From: Planococcus sp. ISL-110
Lineage (GTDB): Bacteria > Bacillota > Bacilli > Bacillales_A > Planococcaceae
Length of the DNA: 35,601 nt
Direction of reading: 5' to 3'
Assembly: GCF_018613575.1 (NCBI RefSeq)
Contig: NZ_JAGGPX010000029.1
Coordinates: 19,772-55,372, forward strand
The notes below the pieces were generated by a model. The model had not been told where the DNA came from. It worked only from the letters and a program-made list of their open reading frames with translations, and did no database searches. Positions 15,987-25,541 of the stretch are shown here, in pieces. Made by a program: the position numbers and the translations under genes. The first letter of the stretch is position 1, and the number at the start of each line of letters is the position of its first letter.

Positions 15987-17111
15987 ATGAAAAAGTTAAA
16001 AGTAATGACTGTTGTAGGAACAAGGCCTGAAATCATTAGACTTTCAGCAGTTATCAATAAACTAGAAGAATCAAATGCAATAGAACATATACTTGTACAT
16101 ACAGGACAAAACTATGACTATGAATTAAATGAAGTGTTCTTCGAAGACTTCAACTTGAGAAAACCAGACTATTTTTTAAATGCAGCCAACGGCACTGCCG
16201 TTGAAACAATCGGCAATATCCTGGTGAAAATTGATCCGATTTTGGAAGAGATTAATCCAGAGGCATTGCTTGTTTTGGGTGACACAAATAGCTGTCTATG
16301 CGCTATTGCAGCTAAGAGAAGACAGATTCCTATTTTCCACATGGAAGCAGGAAACCGCTGCTTTGACCAACGTGTACCAGAAGAAACAAACCGGAAAATC
16401 GTTGATCACACAGCGGATATCAACTTAACGTATAGCGATATTGCTAGAGAATATCTATTAAGAGAAGGTCTTCCAGCAGATCGAATTATTAAAACAGGTA
16501 GTCCAATGTTTGAAGTTTTAAATTCAAGAAAAGAAGATATTGAGAAATCAAATATAGTTGAAAAATTGAATCTTGAAGCAGAAAATTACTTCGTGGTATC
16601 AGCACATCGTGAAGAAAATATCAGTTCCGAAAAAAACTTCATAGATTTGTGCGATAGTTTAAATGAGATTGCAGATAAATATGGTATGCCGATTATTATT
16701 AGCACTCATCCAAGAACGCAAAAGATGATTGACGCTAAAGGTATTAAATTTAATAAATTGATTAAAACTATGAAGCCTTTAGGGTTTAACGATTACGTCA
16801 AGCTGCAAATGAAATCGAAGGCTGTGCTTAGTGATAGTGGCACAATAAGTGAAGAGTCTTCTATTCTTGGATTTAGAGCACTCAACATTAGACAGGCTCA
16901 TGAACGGCCAGAAGCAATGGAAGAAGCGTCTGTTATGATGGTTGGGGTAGAACAAGAGAGAATATTGCAAGGACTAAAAGTATTGGATTTCCAAAAAAAC
17001 AATACTCTGAGAAATGTAGAAGACTATAGCATGCCTAACGTATCAGACAAAGTATTGAGAATTGTATTATCATACACTGATTATGTTAATAGAGTTATTT
17101 GGAGGAAGTAA
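15987..17111 (+). CDS. capG: UDP-N-acetyl-L-talosamine C2-epimerase (CapG/FnlC; WecB-like)
   Basis: 374 residues of the non-hydrolysing UDP-GlcNAc 2-epimerase fold: VVGTRPEIIRL, HTGQNYDYELNEVFFEDF, LGDTNSCL, HMEAGNRCFDQRVPEETNR, SAHREENIS and LSDSGTISEESSIL. In this order after CapE and CapF it should invert C2 to yield UDP-L-FucNAc. DYFLNA close to the N-terminal third is typical of the FnlC branch rather than WecB. ATG follows TTGGAGGTATAAGG. The three CapEFG genes are tightly packed and less AT-rich than the genes after them, suggesting a separately inherited module. Confidence 0.94.
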   Translation: MKKLKVMTVVGTRPEIIRLSAVINKLEESNAIEHILVHTGQNYDYELNEVFFEDFNLRKPDYFLNAANGTAVETIGNILVKIDPILEEINPEALLVLGDTNSCLCAIAAKRRQIPIFHMEAGNRCFDQRVPEETNRKIVDHTADINLTYSDIAREYLLREGLPADRIIKTGSPMFEVLNSRKEDIEKSNIVEKLNLEAENYFVVSAHREENISSEKNFIDLCDSLNEIADKYGMPIIISTHPRTQKMIDAKGIKFNKLIKTMKPLGFNDYVKLQMKSKAVLSDSGTISEESSILGFRALNIRQAHERPEAMEEASVMMVGVEQERILQGLKVLDFQKNNTLRNVEDYSMPNVSDKVLRIVLSYTDYVNRVIWRK

Positions 17112-17113
17112 AT

Positions 17114-18181
17114 ATGAAAGTTGTTTTATTAGCTCCGACGCCTCCACCAGCAGGTGGAATCGCAAGTTGGACTGTGCGTATGCAAAATGCTACTTTAAAA
17201 AATGGTTGGAAAGTCGAAGTAGTTGATGAAAAATTACTTGGTAATAGAGAAGTTTTTGGGGGTAAAACTAATAAAAACTTACTTATGGAGATTAAGAGAT
17301 GTATTAGAATTTGGAAAGATTTAATAAATTCCTTAAAAGACGATGATGTAAAGGTAGTTCATTCATGTATTCCAGCCAGTACTTTAGGGATGCTTAGAGA
17401 ATATGTATGTGCACATATATCAAAATTTAATAGAAAAAAGTTTATTATACATTATCGTTGCACCATACCGAATATGTGTACAAGCAAAATAGGGAAAACA
17501 GTCTTTAAGTTACTAACCAATAAAAGTGACCTTGTTATAGCTCTTAATTCCCAATCCATGGATTTTGCAAAAACTTACAGCGAAACTCCAGTTATGGTCA
17601 TTCCAAATTTTATTGAAAAATCTGCTATTAGTAACAACAATTCAAAAAAAAATTCTGAGAGAGTTAAAAGAATACTTTATGTAGGTGGAGTTATAAAAAG
17701 TAAAGGGTGCGAAGATATTATAAAAGTTGCTTGGGAATTTCCAAATATAAATTTCCGTTTTGTAGGTAACATAGATCCGGAGGTATACAATCAAAGTATT
17801 CCTCAGAATGTAGAATTCTGTGGAGAGAAAAATAAGTTGGAAGTTAGACAAGAAATGATTGAAGCGGATATCTTTATGTTTGTTAGCTATTTCCCTGGTG
17901 AAGGTTTTTCGAATGCTCTGGCAGAGGCCATGGCTTCGGGCTTACCTTGTATAGCCAGCGATTGGGCAGCAAATAAAGATATGCTGGAAGAAGAAGGAGG
18001 TATAATAGTACCGATAAAAGATACGGTGAAAATGAAAAGAGCTATAGAACTTTTACAGAACAATAAAGATTTGCGCAACTCTCAATCAAATTGGAATATA
18101 AGTAAAGTGAAAAGATACTATACTGAGAAAATTGTTACTGATATGTATGTAAATGAATATGAAAAACTAACAAAATTATAA
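17114..18181 (+). CDS. GT4 glycosyltransferase
   Basis: 355 residues from ATG 17114, three nt after the CapG stop. The ATG sits behind TTGGAGGAAGTAA; an in-frame TTG at 17099 is part of that site and is not the start. The N-terminus VVLLAPTPPPAGGIASWT gives the GG loop of GT4 acceptor domains. The donor domain has ILYVGGVIKSKG, RFVGNID and FPGEGFSNALAEAMASGLPCIASDWAANKDM, with the E-x7-E region as GFSNALAEAMASG. It is probably one of the four cassette transferases that build the repeat unit. Donor and linkage cannot be read from the sequence. Confidence 0.88.
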   Translation: MKVVLLAPTPPPAGGIASWTVRMQNATLKNGWKVEVVDEKLLGNREVFGGKTNKNLLMEIKRCIRIWKDLINSLKDDDVKVVHSCIPASTLGMLREYVCAHISKFNRKKFIIHYRCTIPNMCTSKIGKTVFKLLTNKSDLVIALNSQSMDFAKTYSETPVMVIPNFIEKSAISNNNSKKNSERVKRILYVGGVIKSKGCEDIIKVAWEFPNINFRFVGNIDPEVYNQSIPQNVEFCGEKNKLEVRQEMIEADIFMFVSYFPGEGFSNALAEAMASGLPCIASDWAANKDMLEEEGGIIVPIKDTVKMKRAIELLQNNKDLRNSQSNWNISKVKRYYTEKIVTDMYVNEYEKLTKL

Positions 18182-18360
18182 TGCTAACAATATTTTGGTA
18201 TATGAACTGATGCTGCTAATGTTAATATTATTTAAAAATTAAATGATTCTAAGAGATTTGATTAATCTTTATAAGATATTTTCTTATATTTGAAGTATCA
18301 AATGTGTATAAAGATTATTTTTATCCTTTGAAAAATTATAATATTAAAGTGGGTGAAATT
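18182..18360. other. AT-rich gap inside the cassette
   Basis: About 180 nt with no supported gene. It is the longest gap within the cassette. A TTGATT at 18258-18263 and TTATAT at 18284-18289 could be a poor promoter (20-nt spacing), but nothing is convincing. It may be a joint between two assembled gene blocks. Confidence 0.35.
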
Positions 18361-19545
18361 TTGAAAAAAAATATTGGATTATTAGTTCCTTCTATGAATA
18401 GTGGTGGAGCTGAAAGAGTGGTATCAAGGTTGTCTTATATTTTGAATGAAGATTATAATGTTTTTGTTATCTTATTTGAAGATACATATATGAAATACAA
18501 TCTAAATGGGACAGTTATTAATTTAGGAGTGCCAGCTAAGGTCGGGCATAATTTCAAAAGAATTCTACTGCCTTTTAGGAGGGCAAGAATATTAAAAAAA
18601 ATAAAAAAGGATAAAAATTTAGATGTAGTAATTAGTTTTTTGGACAGCCCTAATATGGTAAATTTTATCTCTAGGACTAACATATGTAAGACAATTTTAT
18701 CAATTAGAAACTTTGATACTAATTATAAGAATTTTATATTAAGATATCTATTCCGATTTTTGTATTCTAAAGCGGATAAAGTAATTACAGTTTCACAAGT
18801 TATAAATGAAAAAATATCGGATGAATATAATCTTAGTAGAGAAAACGTAATTACAATTTATAATCCCTACGATTTATATGAAATAAAAATCAGTGGAAGA
18901 GAAGAAATTAAAGAAGAATATAAATCATTTTTTGAAAGTAACAAAGTTTTTATTAGTGTAGGAAGACAAGTATATCAAAAAGGATTCTGGCATTTAATTA
19001 AAGCATTTAAGAAAGTTCATGATATAGATCCAGAGGCTAGATTAGTTATAGTTGGTAGAGAAGAAAGTGGAGGAAAATCAATAAATCTTGTAAAAGAGCT
19101 AGGATTAGAAAAAAAAGTGCTCTTTACTGGTTATGAACAAAATCCATATAAATACATGGCGAGAAGCAATATTTATGTTGTTTCTTCATTGTATGAAGGA
19201 TTTCCTAATTCAATGGTTGAAGCGATGGGAGCCGGATGTGCTATATTGGCAGCTGATTGTAAGTCTGGACCTAGAGAGATATTATACAAGTCACCAAACT
19301 TACAAGATATTAGCTTCGAAATAGAATATGCAGACTTTGGTATACTTGTCCCGCCTTTAAGCAAGATAGAAAACTGGGATAAGAACGTTTTAGAAAAAGA
19401 AGAAATTATTTTGTCAAATGCAATGCTAACTTATATACAGAATCCTAGCATGCAAGAAAGATATTCAGAAAAAGCATTAGAAAGAGTTAAAGATTTCAAT
19501 TATGAAAAATGTAAAACTGAATTCGAGTGTGTTATTAATGCATAA
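18361..19545 (+). CDS. GT4 glycosyltransferase
   Basis: 394 residues if translated from TTG 18361, which follows GGGTGA by four bases and gives the family-typical beginning KKNIGLLVPSMNSGGAERVVSRL. A longer reading from GTG 18304 has no ribosome site. The donor half contains ISVGRQVYQKGFWHLIKAF, LVIVGREESGGKS, LFTGYEQNPYKYMARSNIYVVSSLYEGFPNSMVEAM and GAGCAILAADCKSGPREI, with the complete EGFPNSMVEAM donor motif. It resembles amylovoran/EpsD-type GalNAc or hexose transferases. Its 3' end overlaps or abuts the polymerase gene. Confidence 0.88.
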   Translation: MKKNIGLLVPSMNSGGAERVVSRLSYILNEDYNVFVILFEDTYMKYNLNGTVINLGVPAKVGHNFKRILLPFRRARILKKIKKDKNLDVVISFLDSPNMVNFISRTNICKTILSIRNFDTNYKNFILRYLFRFLYSKADKVITVSQVINEKISDEYNLSRENVITIYNPYDLYEIKISGREEIKEEYKSFFESNKVFISVGRQVYQKGFWHLIKAFKKVHDIDPEARLVIVGREESGGKSINLVKELGLEKKVLFTGYEQNPYKYMARSNIYVVSSLYEGFPNSMVEAMGAGCAILAADCKSGPREILYKSPNLQDISFEIEYADFGILVPPLSKIENWDKNVLEKEEIILSNAMLTYIQNPSMQERYSEKALERVKDFNYEKCKTEFECVINA

Positions 19546-20749
19546 AAAAGTTATGTTGAACAATAATAAATTTCTTTTTAGTATAGAAAAAGTAAATATA
19601 TTTTTATTTTCGATATACATGGTTTCTTTATATCTTTTTGATAATAATGCCAGTTTTTTGATTTTATCAGAATTATCTTTCATACTATTTTCTATAACTA
19701 CTATGACTCTAATTTTTAAAGAAAATCGACTTTATGTTCATGAATATATTTGGTTTGCTTTATTATTTTTGGGGTACTCAACTTTATCAGTATTATGGGC
19801 CATCGATCCATCATTAGGATTTGCTAAGGTGAAGACACTTATACAGTTAGTATTTTTGTATTTTTTAGTGTACCACACTTTTTATAAGACAAAGAATATA
19901 ATTGTTTTTTTAAGAATTCTTCTTATAGCTGGACTCATCTTAAGTATTTATACTCTATTTTATTATGGACCTCAATATATAATAAACGCAATGTTAACAG
20001 GTTCAAGGTTGGGTGGAGACTTTAGTCAAGAGAATGTTTTTGGAATAAATTTAGCGATAACCACTATCCTTTGTTTCTTTTTTTATTCCTTTAAAAATTC
20101 TAAAATGGCTGGTTTAATATTTGTTTTACCACTTGTACTTGCAATGTCGAGCGGGTCGCGCAAAGCTTTATTAGTAATAATTATAGGTATAATTTTAATT
20201 TTATTTTTTAAAAATGGTTGGAAAAAAGTATATAAAGTTGCGATAAGTTTGAGTTTGTTTTTTATTGCTATATATTATGCAATAAAATTACCGATTTTTA
20301 GTTCTATTTATAATAGAACTGAAGGTTTACTTGCTGTACTAAACGGGAGTAGTGGAAAGGAAGCTTCAGCAGTATATAGACAGATGTTAATAGAACAAGG
20401 AATTATATGGTTTAAAGAAAGTCCGATATGGGGTTATGGACTGGCAAACTTTCGTACCTTGAATATAAATAGTTTTGGCGTAAATAGTTATGCACATAAC
20501 AATTTTGTCGAGTTGCTTGTTAATGGCGGTTTGATAGGATTTATAATTTTCTATTTTATGTATGTTTATATATTTATAAGGCTTTTCCCATATTTAAAAG
20601 CTAAGTATCCAGAAGTAATTGCTATTTATATTTTACTCTCAATAAGATTTTTCATGGATTTCGCCATTGTGTCTTACGACACTAAAATGACGTGGATATA
20701 TTTAGCGATAGGATTTATTACAGTGAAAAAATATACTGAAAAAACTTAG
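19538..20749 (+). CDS. Wzy-type polysaccharide polymerase (O-antigen ligase/polymerase fold)
   Basis: About 403 residues from ATG 19538, which overlaps the previous stop by 8 nt. An alternative ATG at 19502 would extend into the upstream gene, and both have weak ribosome sites, so the start is uncertain. The protein is almost entirely hydrophobic, with about ten to twelve membrane segments. MSSGSRKALLVIIIGIILI and the long periplasmic-type loop ending GYGLANFRTLNINSFGVNSYAHNNFVELLVNGG match the Wzy_C signature (YAHNxxLExxxxxG). It should polymerise lipid-linked repeat units on the outer membrane face. Confidence 0.9.
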   Translation: MHKKVMLNNNKFLFSIEKVNIFLFSIYMVSLYLFDNNASFLILSELSFILFSITTMTLIFKENRLYVHEYIWFALLFLGYSTLSVLWAIDPSLGFAKVKTLIQLVFLYFLVYHTFYKTKNIIVFLRILLIAGLILSIYTLFYYGPQYIINAMLTGSRLGGDFSQENVFGINLAITTILCFFFYSFKNSKMAGLIFVLPLVLAMSSGSRKALLVIIIGIILILFFKNGWKKVYKVAISLSLFFIAIYYAIKLPIFSSIYNRTEGLLAVLNGSSGKEASAVYRQMLIEQGIIWFKESPIWGYGLANFRTLNINSFGVNSYAHNNFVELLVNGGLIGFIIFYFMYVYIFIRLFPYLKAKYPEVIAIYILLSIRFFMDFAIVSYDTKMTWIYLAIGFITVKKYTEKT

Positions 20750-20792
20750 CATATCGTATTTTAAAACCAATAAAAGTAAAGGAAATGATATT

Positions 20793-21713
20793 TTGAGCCT
20801 TATAAATAAGAGTATTTCATTTTTGAAAAAACCAAGTAAAATTATTTTATATTTAAGTGAAAAAAGATTTTTTAATTTTTTAGCAGATGAAACATATTTG
20901 AAGCTAATATTCCGTGTTCGTACAGGAAAGAAATTAAAATTAGACAATCCTTTAACCTTTAATGAAAAATTGCAGTGGCTCAAGTTAAACTGGCGAGATC
21001 CGGTCGCCATTAAATGTGCGGATAAGTATGAAGTAAGGGAATTTGTAAGTGAAAGAATTGGAGGGGAATATCTAAATGAAATCTACGGTGTATTCAATAA
21101 ACCAGAAGAAATCGACCTCGGAAAGTTATCTGATTCTTTTGTGCTAAAAGGAACTCATGGTTCTGGCTATAATATTGTTTGTAAAAATAAGGCGAATTTA
21201 AATTGGAATTTAGCAAGAACACAAATGAATCAGTGGCTCAAAGTTAACTATTTTTGGAGAAATAGAGAGTGGGTTTATAAAGAGATAAAGCCTAGAATAG
21301 TTTGTGAAAAACTTTTAGATCAAGGGAATGGAGAAGAACTTCAAGATTATCGGTTTTTTTGTTTTAATGGAGAACCTAAATTTATTTCAGTTGACTTTAG
21401 TATTACTAATAAGCAAAAAACGCGAAGAAATTTATATGATCTGAATTGGAATCTATTATCTGAGGAAATTTCCTACCCAAAAGAACTCTCTCTCGTTATT
21501 GAAAAACCCGAAAAATTAAATGAAATGATAAGTTTAAGCAAGGAATTAGCCAGAGATTTTCCGCATGCTAGAGTAGACTTTTATTATATCAAAGGAAAAA
21601 TAATTTTTGGGGAAATTACATTTTTCCATCAAAGTGGTATGGCAAAAATAAAACCATATAAATTCGATGAAATAATGGGTAGTTGGTTAAGACTACCTGG
21701 TTTTAAAAGTTAG
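20793..21713 (+). CDS. TupA-like ATP-grasp protein
   Basis: 306 residues from TTG 20793, with AAAGGAA upstream. The sequence LTFNEKLQWLKLNWRDP, CADKYEVREFV, VLKGTHGSGYNIV (ATP-binding loop), IKPRIVCEKLL, LQDYRFFCFNGEPKFI and HARVDFYYIKGKIIFGEITFFHQSG matches the TupA-like ATP-grasp family. TupA was named from teichuronopeptide synthesis in alkaliphilic Bacillus. ATP-grasp enzymes join a carboxylate to an amine or similar nucleophile. With uronic acid genes in the same operon, it may attach an amino acid or amine to the polymer or its precursor (inference). The reaction for this family is poorly characterised. Confidence 0.85.
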   Translation: MSLINKSISFLKKPSKIILYLSEKRFFNFLADETYLKLIFRVRTGKKLKLDNPLTFNEKLQWLKLNWRDPVAIKCADKYEVREFVSERIGGEYLNEIYGVFNKPEEIDLGKLSDSFVLKGTHGSGYNIVCKNKANLNWNLARTQMNQWLKVNYFWRNREWVYKEIKPRIVCEKLLDQGNGEELQDYRFFCFNGEPKFISVDFSITNKQKTRRNLYDLNWNLLSEEISYPKELSLVIEKPEKLNEMISLSKELARDFPHARVDFYYIKGKIIFGEITFFHQSGMAKIKPYKFDEIMGSWLRLPGFKS

Positions 21714-21793
21714 TTAATGAAAGTTAGTTTTATTAATGTTATATCGAAAAATGGAAAAAATAATAAATTTTTTAATAAAAAGGAGGTATTAAA

Positions 21794-22936
21794 GTGAAAA
21801 AAGTACTGCAAGTTTCATGTGGAGGATTAGGAAGAGGAGGTGTTCAAAATGTTATAATGGGGATTTGCAGGAATATTGATGATATTCAATTCGATATTTT
21901 ACTATTCACTGATGAAGAAAGGTATTACGATCAAGAATTTTTGGAGTTAGGTGGTAAAATATTTCGAGTACCAAATTACAATGGAAAAAGTATCCTAAGA
22001 AAAAGAGCGGATTACTATATTAGATTTTCAAGAATATTTTTAAATGTCTATAGAATATTAAAAAAGAATGGCCCATATCTAGCAATACACTGCCATAACT
22101 CATTTGAAAGTGGAATTTGCAACTTAGCTGCCAAGTTGGCAGGAGTAAAGGTTCGAATTTCTCATAGTCATACTGCTGAATCTGCTACTAAATTTAATGT
22201 ATTAAGAAGATTTTATGATAAAATATTGTCCGAATTATTGAATAAATATTCGAATGTGAAAATCGGGTGCTCAGCTGAAGCAAACAATTATCTTTTTGAA
22301 AAACAAGAAAATTCATATGTGATAAATAATGCCATTGATTTGGAACAATTCAATCCTCTTAAATTTTCAGAGATTAAAAAAAATGAAATTCAATTTATTC
22401 ATATTGGTCAATATTCCTCTAATAAAAATCAAACATTTTTAATTGATATATTTGATAATATGCAAAAAAAAATCAGCAATGTTAAATTAGTGTTGATTGG
22501 TTTTGGGAGCGAAAAAGAATTCTTAAGAAGTAAAATAAAAAGTTTAAACCTAGAAACTAAAGTAGAAATGAGAAACCCATCTTCTGATATTCCTAAATCT
22601 CTTTTTGAATCTGATTTTTTCATATTTCCTTCATTTAAAGAAGGGCTTGGTATCGTTTTATTAGAAGCACAGGCTATGGGATTAAAGTGTTTTGTTTCTT
22701 CAACTATTCCTAAAGAAGCAAACTTGGGTTTATGCACTTATATAGATTTAAACTTAGGAGCTGAAGAATGGGCAAGCCACATACTTAATCATATAGCAAA
22801 AAGAGACTTTAATAAAAAAATTTTGGAGCCAGAAAGTTTAATGGCTTATGACATAAAAAATATCTGTACTAAGTATGTTGAGATATATACAAGGAAGGAA
22901 ATGAAGAATGAAAACTGGAACTTTAACATTTCATAA
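21794..22936 (+). CDS. GT4 glycosyltransferase (EpsF-like)
   Basis: 380 residues starting at GTG, with AGGAGGT eight bases upstream. The N-terminus VLQVSCGGLGRGGVQNVIM and HCHNSFESGICNLAAKLAGVKVRISHSHT are typical of EpsF/CapJ-like GT4 proteins. The donor half has HIGQYSSNKNQTFLIDIF, LVLIGFGSEKEFL and FIFPSFKEGLGIVLLEAQAMGLKCFVSS, where EGLGIVLLEAQ gives the E-x7-E motif. It probably adds a hexose or HexNAc to the growing repeat. Its 3' end overlaps the next gene by 29 nt. Confidence 0.9.
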   Translation: MKKVLQVSCGGLGRGGVQNVIMGICRNIDDIQFDILLFTDEERYYDQEFLELGGKIFRVPNYNGKSILRKRADYYIRFSRIFLNVYRILKKNGPYLAIHCHNSFESGICNLAAKLAGVKVRISHSHTAESATKFNVLRRFYDKILSELLNKYSNVKIGCSAEANNYLFEKQENSYVINNAIDLEQFNPLKFSEIKKNEIQFIHIGQYSSNKNQTFLIDIFDNMQKKISNVKLVLIGFGSEKEFLRSKIKSLNLETKVEMRNPSSDIPKSLFESDFFIFPSFKEGLGIVLLEAQAMGLKCFVSSTIPKEANLGLCTYIDLNLGAEEWASHILNHIAKRDFNKKILEPESLMAYDIKNICTKYVEIYTRKEMKNENWNFNIS

Positions 22937-23987
22937 TGTCACAAACTATGGAGCGATGTTACAAGCATATGCTCTCCAAAAATATATTCACAAGTTAGGT
23001 ATTGAAAATGAAATTATTGACTTCTACCCTAACACCACAAAACAGGTTGTAAATCGCTCCATCTTTAAGAAAGCTAGTTACTATATGTTGAGATTACCTG
23101 AATTAGTAATTAAAAGGAAAAAAATAGAGAAATTTAATGATTTCAAAAATGGCTTTTTATCAATTTCATCTGAAAAATTTTATGGAGATGATGATATTAA
23201 CAATGGCATTATTAATTACGAGGCGTATGTTGTCGGCAGCGATCAAATTTGGAATACACAAATCACAAATAATTCGCAAACATTTTATTTAAACTTCGTT
23301 GATAATAAAAGAAAGATTGCTTATGCGGGAAGTTTCGGTAAAACCGAATTGTCTTTAGAAGAAAAAGAGAATATTGGAAACTATTTGACCAGTTTTGATA
23401 GTTTATCAGTAAGAGAATCGGAACACCAGAAAATACTTGAAGAAGTATACAATATCACGACAAATCATGTTCTAGATCCGGTATTCCTATTAAATAAGCA
23501 AGAATGGATTTCAATAGCAGCTCCTATAAAGTTACCGTCTAAATACATTTTAGTTTACGTTTTAGAAAATTCAGCAATACTGCATGCTCATGCTAAAGAA
23601 ATGTCGAAAAAATTAGATGCAGAAATTTTGTACATATCAATGATTCCCGAAAAAATCAAAGGTAAAGTAATAACTGGAATTGGCCCTCGAGAATTTTTAT
23701 ATGCTTTTGAAAATGCAACTTATGTATGTACAAACTCTTTTCATGGTACAGCTTTTGCTATTATTTTTAATAAACAGTTTTCTGTTGTAAGACATACACG
23801 TCGTAATTCAAGAATTGAAAGTCTCTTACAGCTTGCAGAACTTAGTCATAGATATGTAGACAGTACCACTGATAAAGTTGAAATAATAAACTATGGTGAC
23901 GTGTTGGAAAATATCAATATTCATATCAAAAGTTCAAAAAAATTTCTAGAAAATGCACTCGAAGAATCTACTGTATCTGAAAAATAA
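22908..23987 (+). CDS. Polysaccharide pyruvyltransferase family protein
   Basis: 359 residues. GTLTFHNVTNYGAMLQAYALQ at the N-terminus, VVGSDQIWNTQIT, AYAGSFGKTELS, VRESEHQKIL, HVLDPVFLL and TNSFHGTAFAIIFNKQF identify the PF04230-type pyruvyltransferase. These enzymes transfer enolpyruvate from PEP to sugar residues, usually forming a ketal that adds negative charge. It overlaps the preceding glycosyltransferase by 29 nt and uses GGAAATGAAG within that gene as ribosome site, so the two are probably coupled. It likely modifies the lipid-linked unit in the cytoplasm. Confidence 0.9.
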   Translation: MKTGTLTFHNVTNYGAMLQAYALQKYIHKLGIENEIIDFYPNTTKQVVNRSIFKKASYYMLRLPELVIKRKKIEKFNDFKNGFLSISSEKFYGDDDINNGIINYEAYVVGSDQIWNTQITNNSQTFYLNFVDNKRKIAYAGSFGKTELSLEEKENIGNYLTSFDSLSVRESEHQKILEEVYNITTNHVLDPVFLLNKQEWISIAAPIKLPSKYILVYVLENSAILHAHAKEMSKKLDAEILYISMIPEKIKGKVITGIGPREFLYAFENATYVCTNSFHGTAFAIIFNKQFSVVRHTRRNSRIESLLQLAELSHRYVDSTTDKVEIINYGDVLENINIHIKSSKKFLENALEESTVSEK

Positions 23988-24001
23988 GGGATGTAAAAAA
24001 C

Positions 24002-25525
24002 TTGGGTATTAATACAAGATCACAAAAAGCGTTCGTGAACGTAGCTGCTGCATTTTTGAATAAAATTTTGTCTTTAGTTATTAAGTTCGGGGTTAGAACT
24101 GTTTTCATATATACACTAGGGGTTGAGTATTTAGGTTTAAATGGACTGTTTTTAAGTATTATAGCGTTACTGTCCTTGGCTGATTTAGGCTTTAGTATTG
24201 CACTGCCATACAGTCTGTATAAACCACTAGCTGAAAAAGATAATAGAAAAATACAAGCTTTAATGGCTTTCTATTCGAAAGTTTACAAATGGATTGGACT
24301 ATTTGTTTTTGTTATTGGACTTATATTACTTCCCCTACTTCCATTTATGTTTAATAATATTCCAAACATCAATAATATTAATAGTATTTTTATGCTGTTC
24401 GTTATAAACTCCGCAATTTCTTATCTTTTCATTTATAAAAAAACTTTAATACTCGCAGATCAAAAAGGGTATTTAATTTCAAATATCGAATGGGTTTTTG
24501 CTCTGATTTTAGCAATTATACAAATTTACATTTTAATCAATTATGAAAATTATATTTTATATCTGATTATGATGATTCTTATTACTATTTCTCAAAACTT
24601 GTATATTTCTAAAAAGTGCGACGACTTATATCCTTTTCTAAAAGAAAAAAATACTAATAAATTAGAAAAAGCAGAGAAAAATAAGTTATCCAAAGATATT
24701 TTCGCTTTAATGATATATAAGTTTGCTAATGCCATTGAGAGTAGTATTGATAATATTATAATTTCTATTTATTTAGGAATAGCAATTGTAGGAATATACT
24801 CTAATTACTCTTTAGTTATCCTTTCAATACAAGGAATACTTATGGTAGCTATTAATTCATTAACCTCAAGTGTAGGGAATTTAATTGCGCAGGGGGACAA
24901 GAATAAAATATATCCAGTATATAATGCAATAAATTTGATGAGTATATGGATGTATGGTGTAGTTGGAATTTCTTTGTGGATTTTAATTAATCCTTTCATT
25001 TATTTATGGATAGGTGAGGAATACTTACTAGAACCATTAATTGTATTTCTTTTAGTTATTAACCTATATATATTTGGAAGTCATAATACTACTTCTATTT
25101 TCAGAAATTCTTTCGGACTATTTTGGGAAGCAAGATACAGACCGATTTTAATGATTATTATGAATGTATCTTTATCGATCCTTTTTGTGCAAATTATAGG
25201 CTTAGCTGGGGTGTTTATAGGGTCAATTTTAAGTCGCTTATTAACTGTAGGAATTATGGATCCTTATATAGTTCATAAATATGGGTTTAAAAGTTCAGTA
25301 ATTCCTTATCATTTTAAGAAATTTTTATATATGATTTCTATTTCTGTTGTTGGGTTACTCACATATCTAATTACATCAATAACTTCAGATGAAAGTATAT
25401 TCACTTTCTTGCAAAAATGCATTTTTGTTCTGCTAATATCAAACGCATTATTGTTTGTGATTTTTTATAAATCGAAAGAATTAAAATATCTATCAAATTT
25501 AATAAAAGGTATATTAAAACGGTGA
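24002..25525 (+). CDS. Wzx-type lipid-linked oligosaccharide flippase
   Basis: 507 residues with about 12-14 predicted membrane segments. The N-terminus FVNVAAAFLNKILSLVIKFG, then VEYLGLNGLFLSIIALLSLADLG and SIALPYSLYKPLAEKD, is characteristic of the polysaccharide flippase (MOP/PST) family found in Gram-positive capsule loci. Translation starts at TTG after AAGGGATG. It should export the undecaprenyl-linked repeat unit for Wzy. It is among the most AT-rich genes in the window, as is usual for wzx. Confidence 0.92.
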   Translation: MGINTRSQKAFVNVAAAFLNKILSLVIKFGVRTVFIYTLGVEYLGLNGLFLSIIALLSLADLGFSIALPYSLYKPLAEKDNRKIQALMAFYSKVYKWIGLFVFVIGLILLPLLPFMFNNIPNINNINSIFMLFVINSAISYLFIYKKTLILADQKGYLISNIEWVFALILAIIQIYILINYENYILYLIMMILITISQNLYISKKCDDLYPFLKEKNTNKLEKAEKNKLSKDIFALMIYKFANAIESSIDNIIISIYLGIAIVGIYSNYSLVILSIQGILMVAINSLTSSVGNLIAQGDKNKIYPVYNAINLMSIWMYGVVGISLWILINPFIYLWIGEEYLLEPLIVFLLVINLYIFGSHNTTSIFRNSFGLFWEARYRPILMIIMNVSLSILFVQIIGLAGVFIGSILSRLLTVGIMDPYIVHKYGFKSSVIPYHFKKFLYMISISVVGLLTYLITSITSDESIFTFLQKCIFVLLISNALLFVIFYKSKELKYLSNLIKGILKR

Positions 25526-25541
25526 AATGGTGGGATAATTT

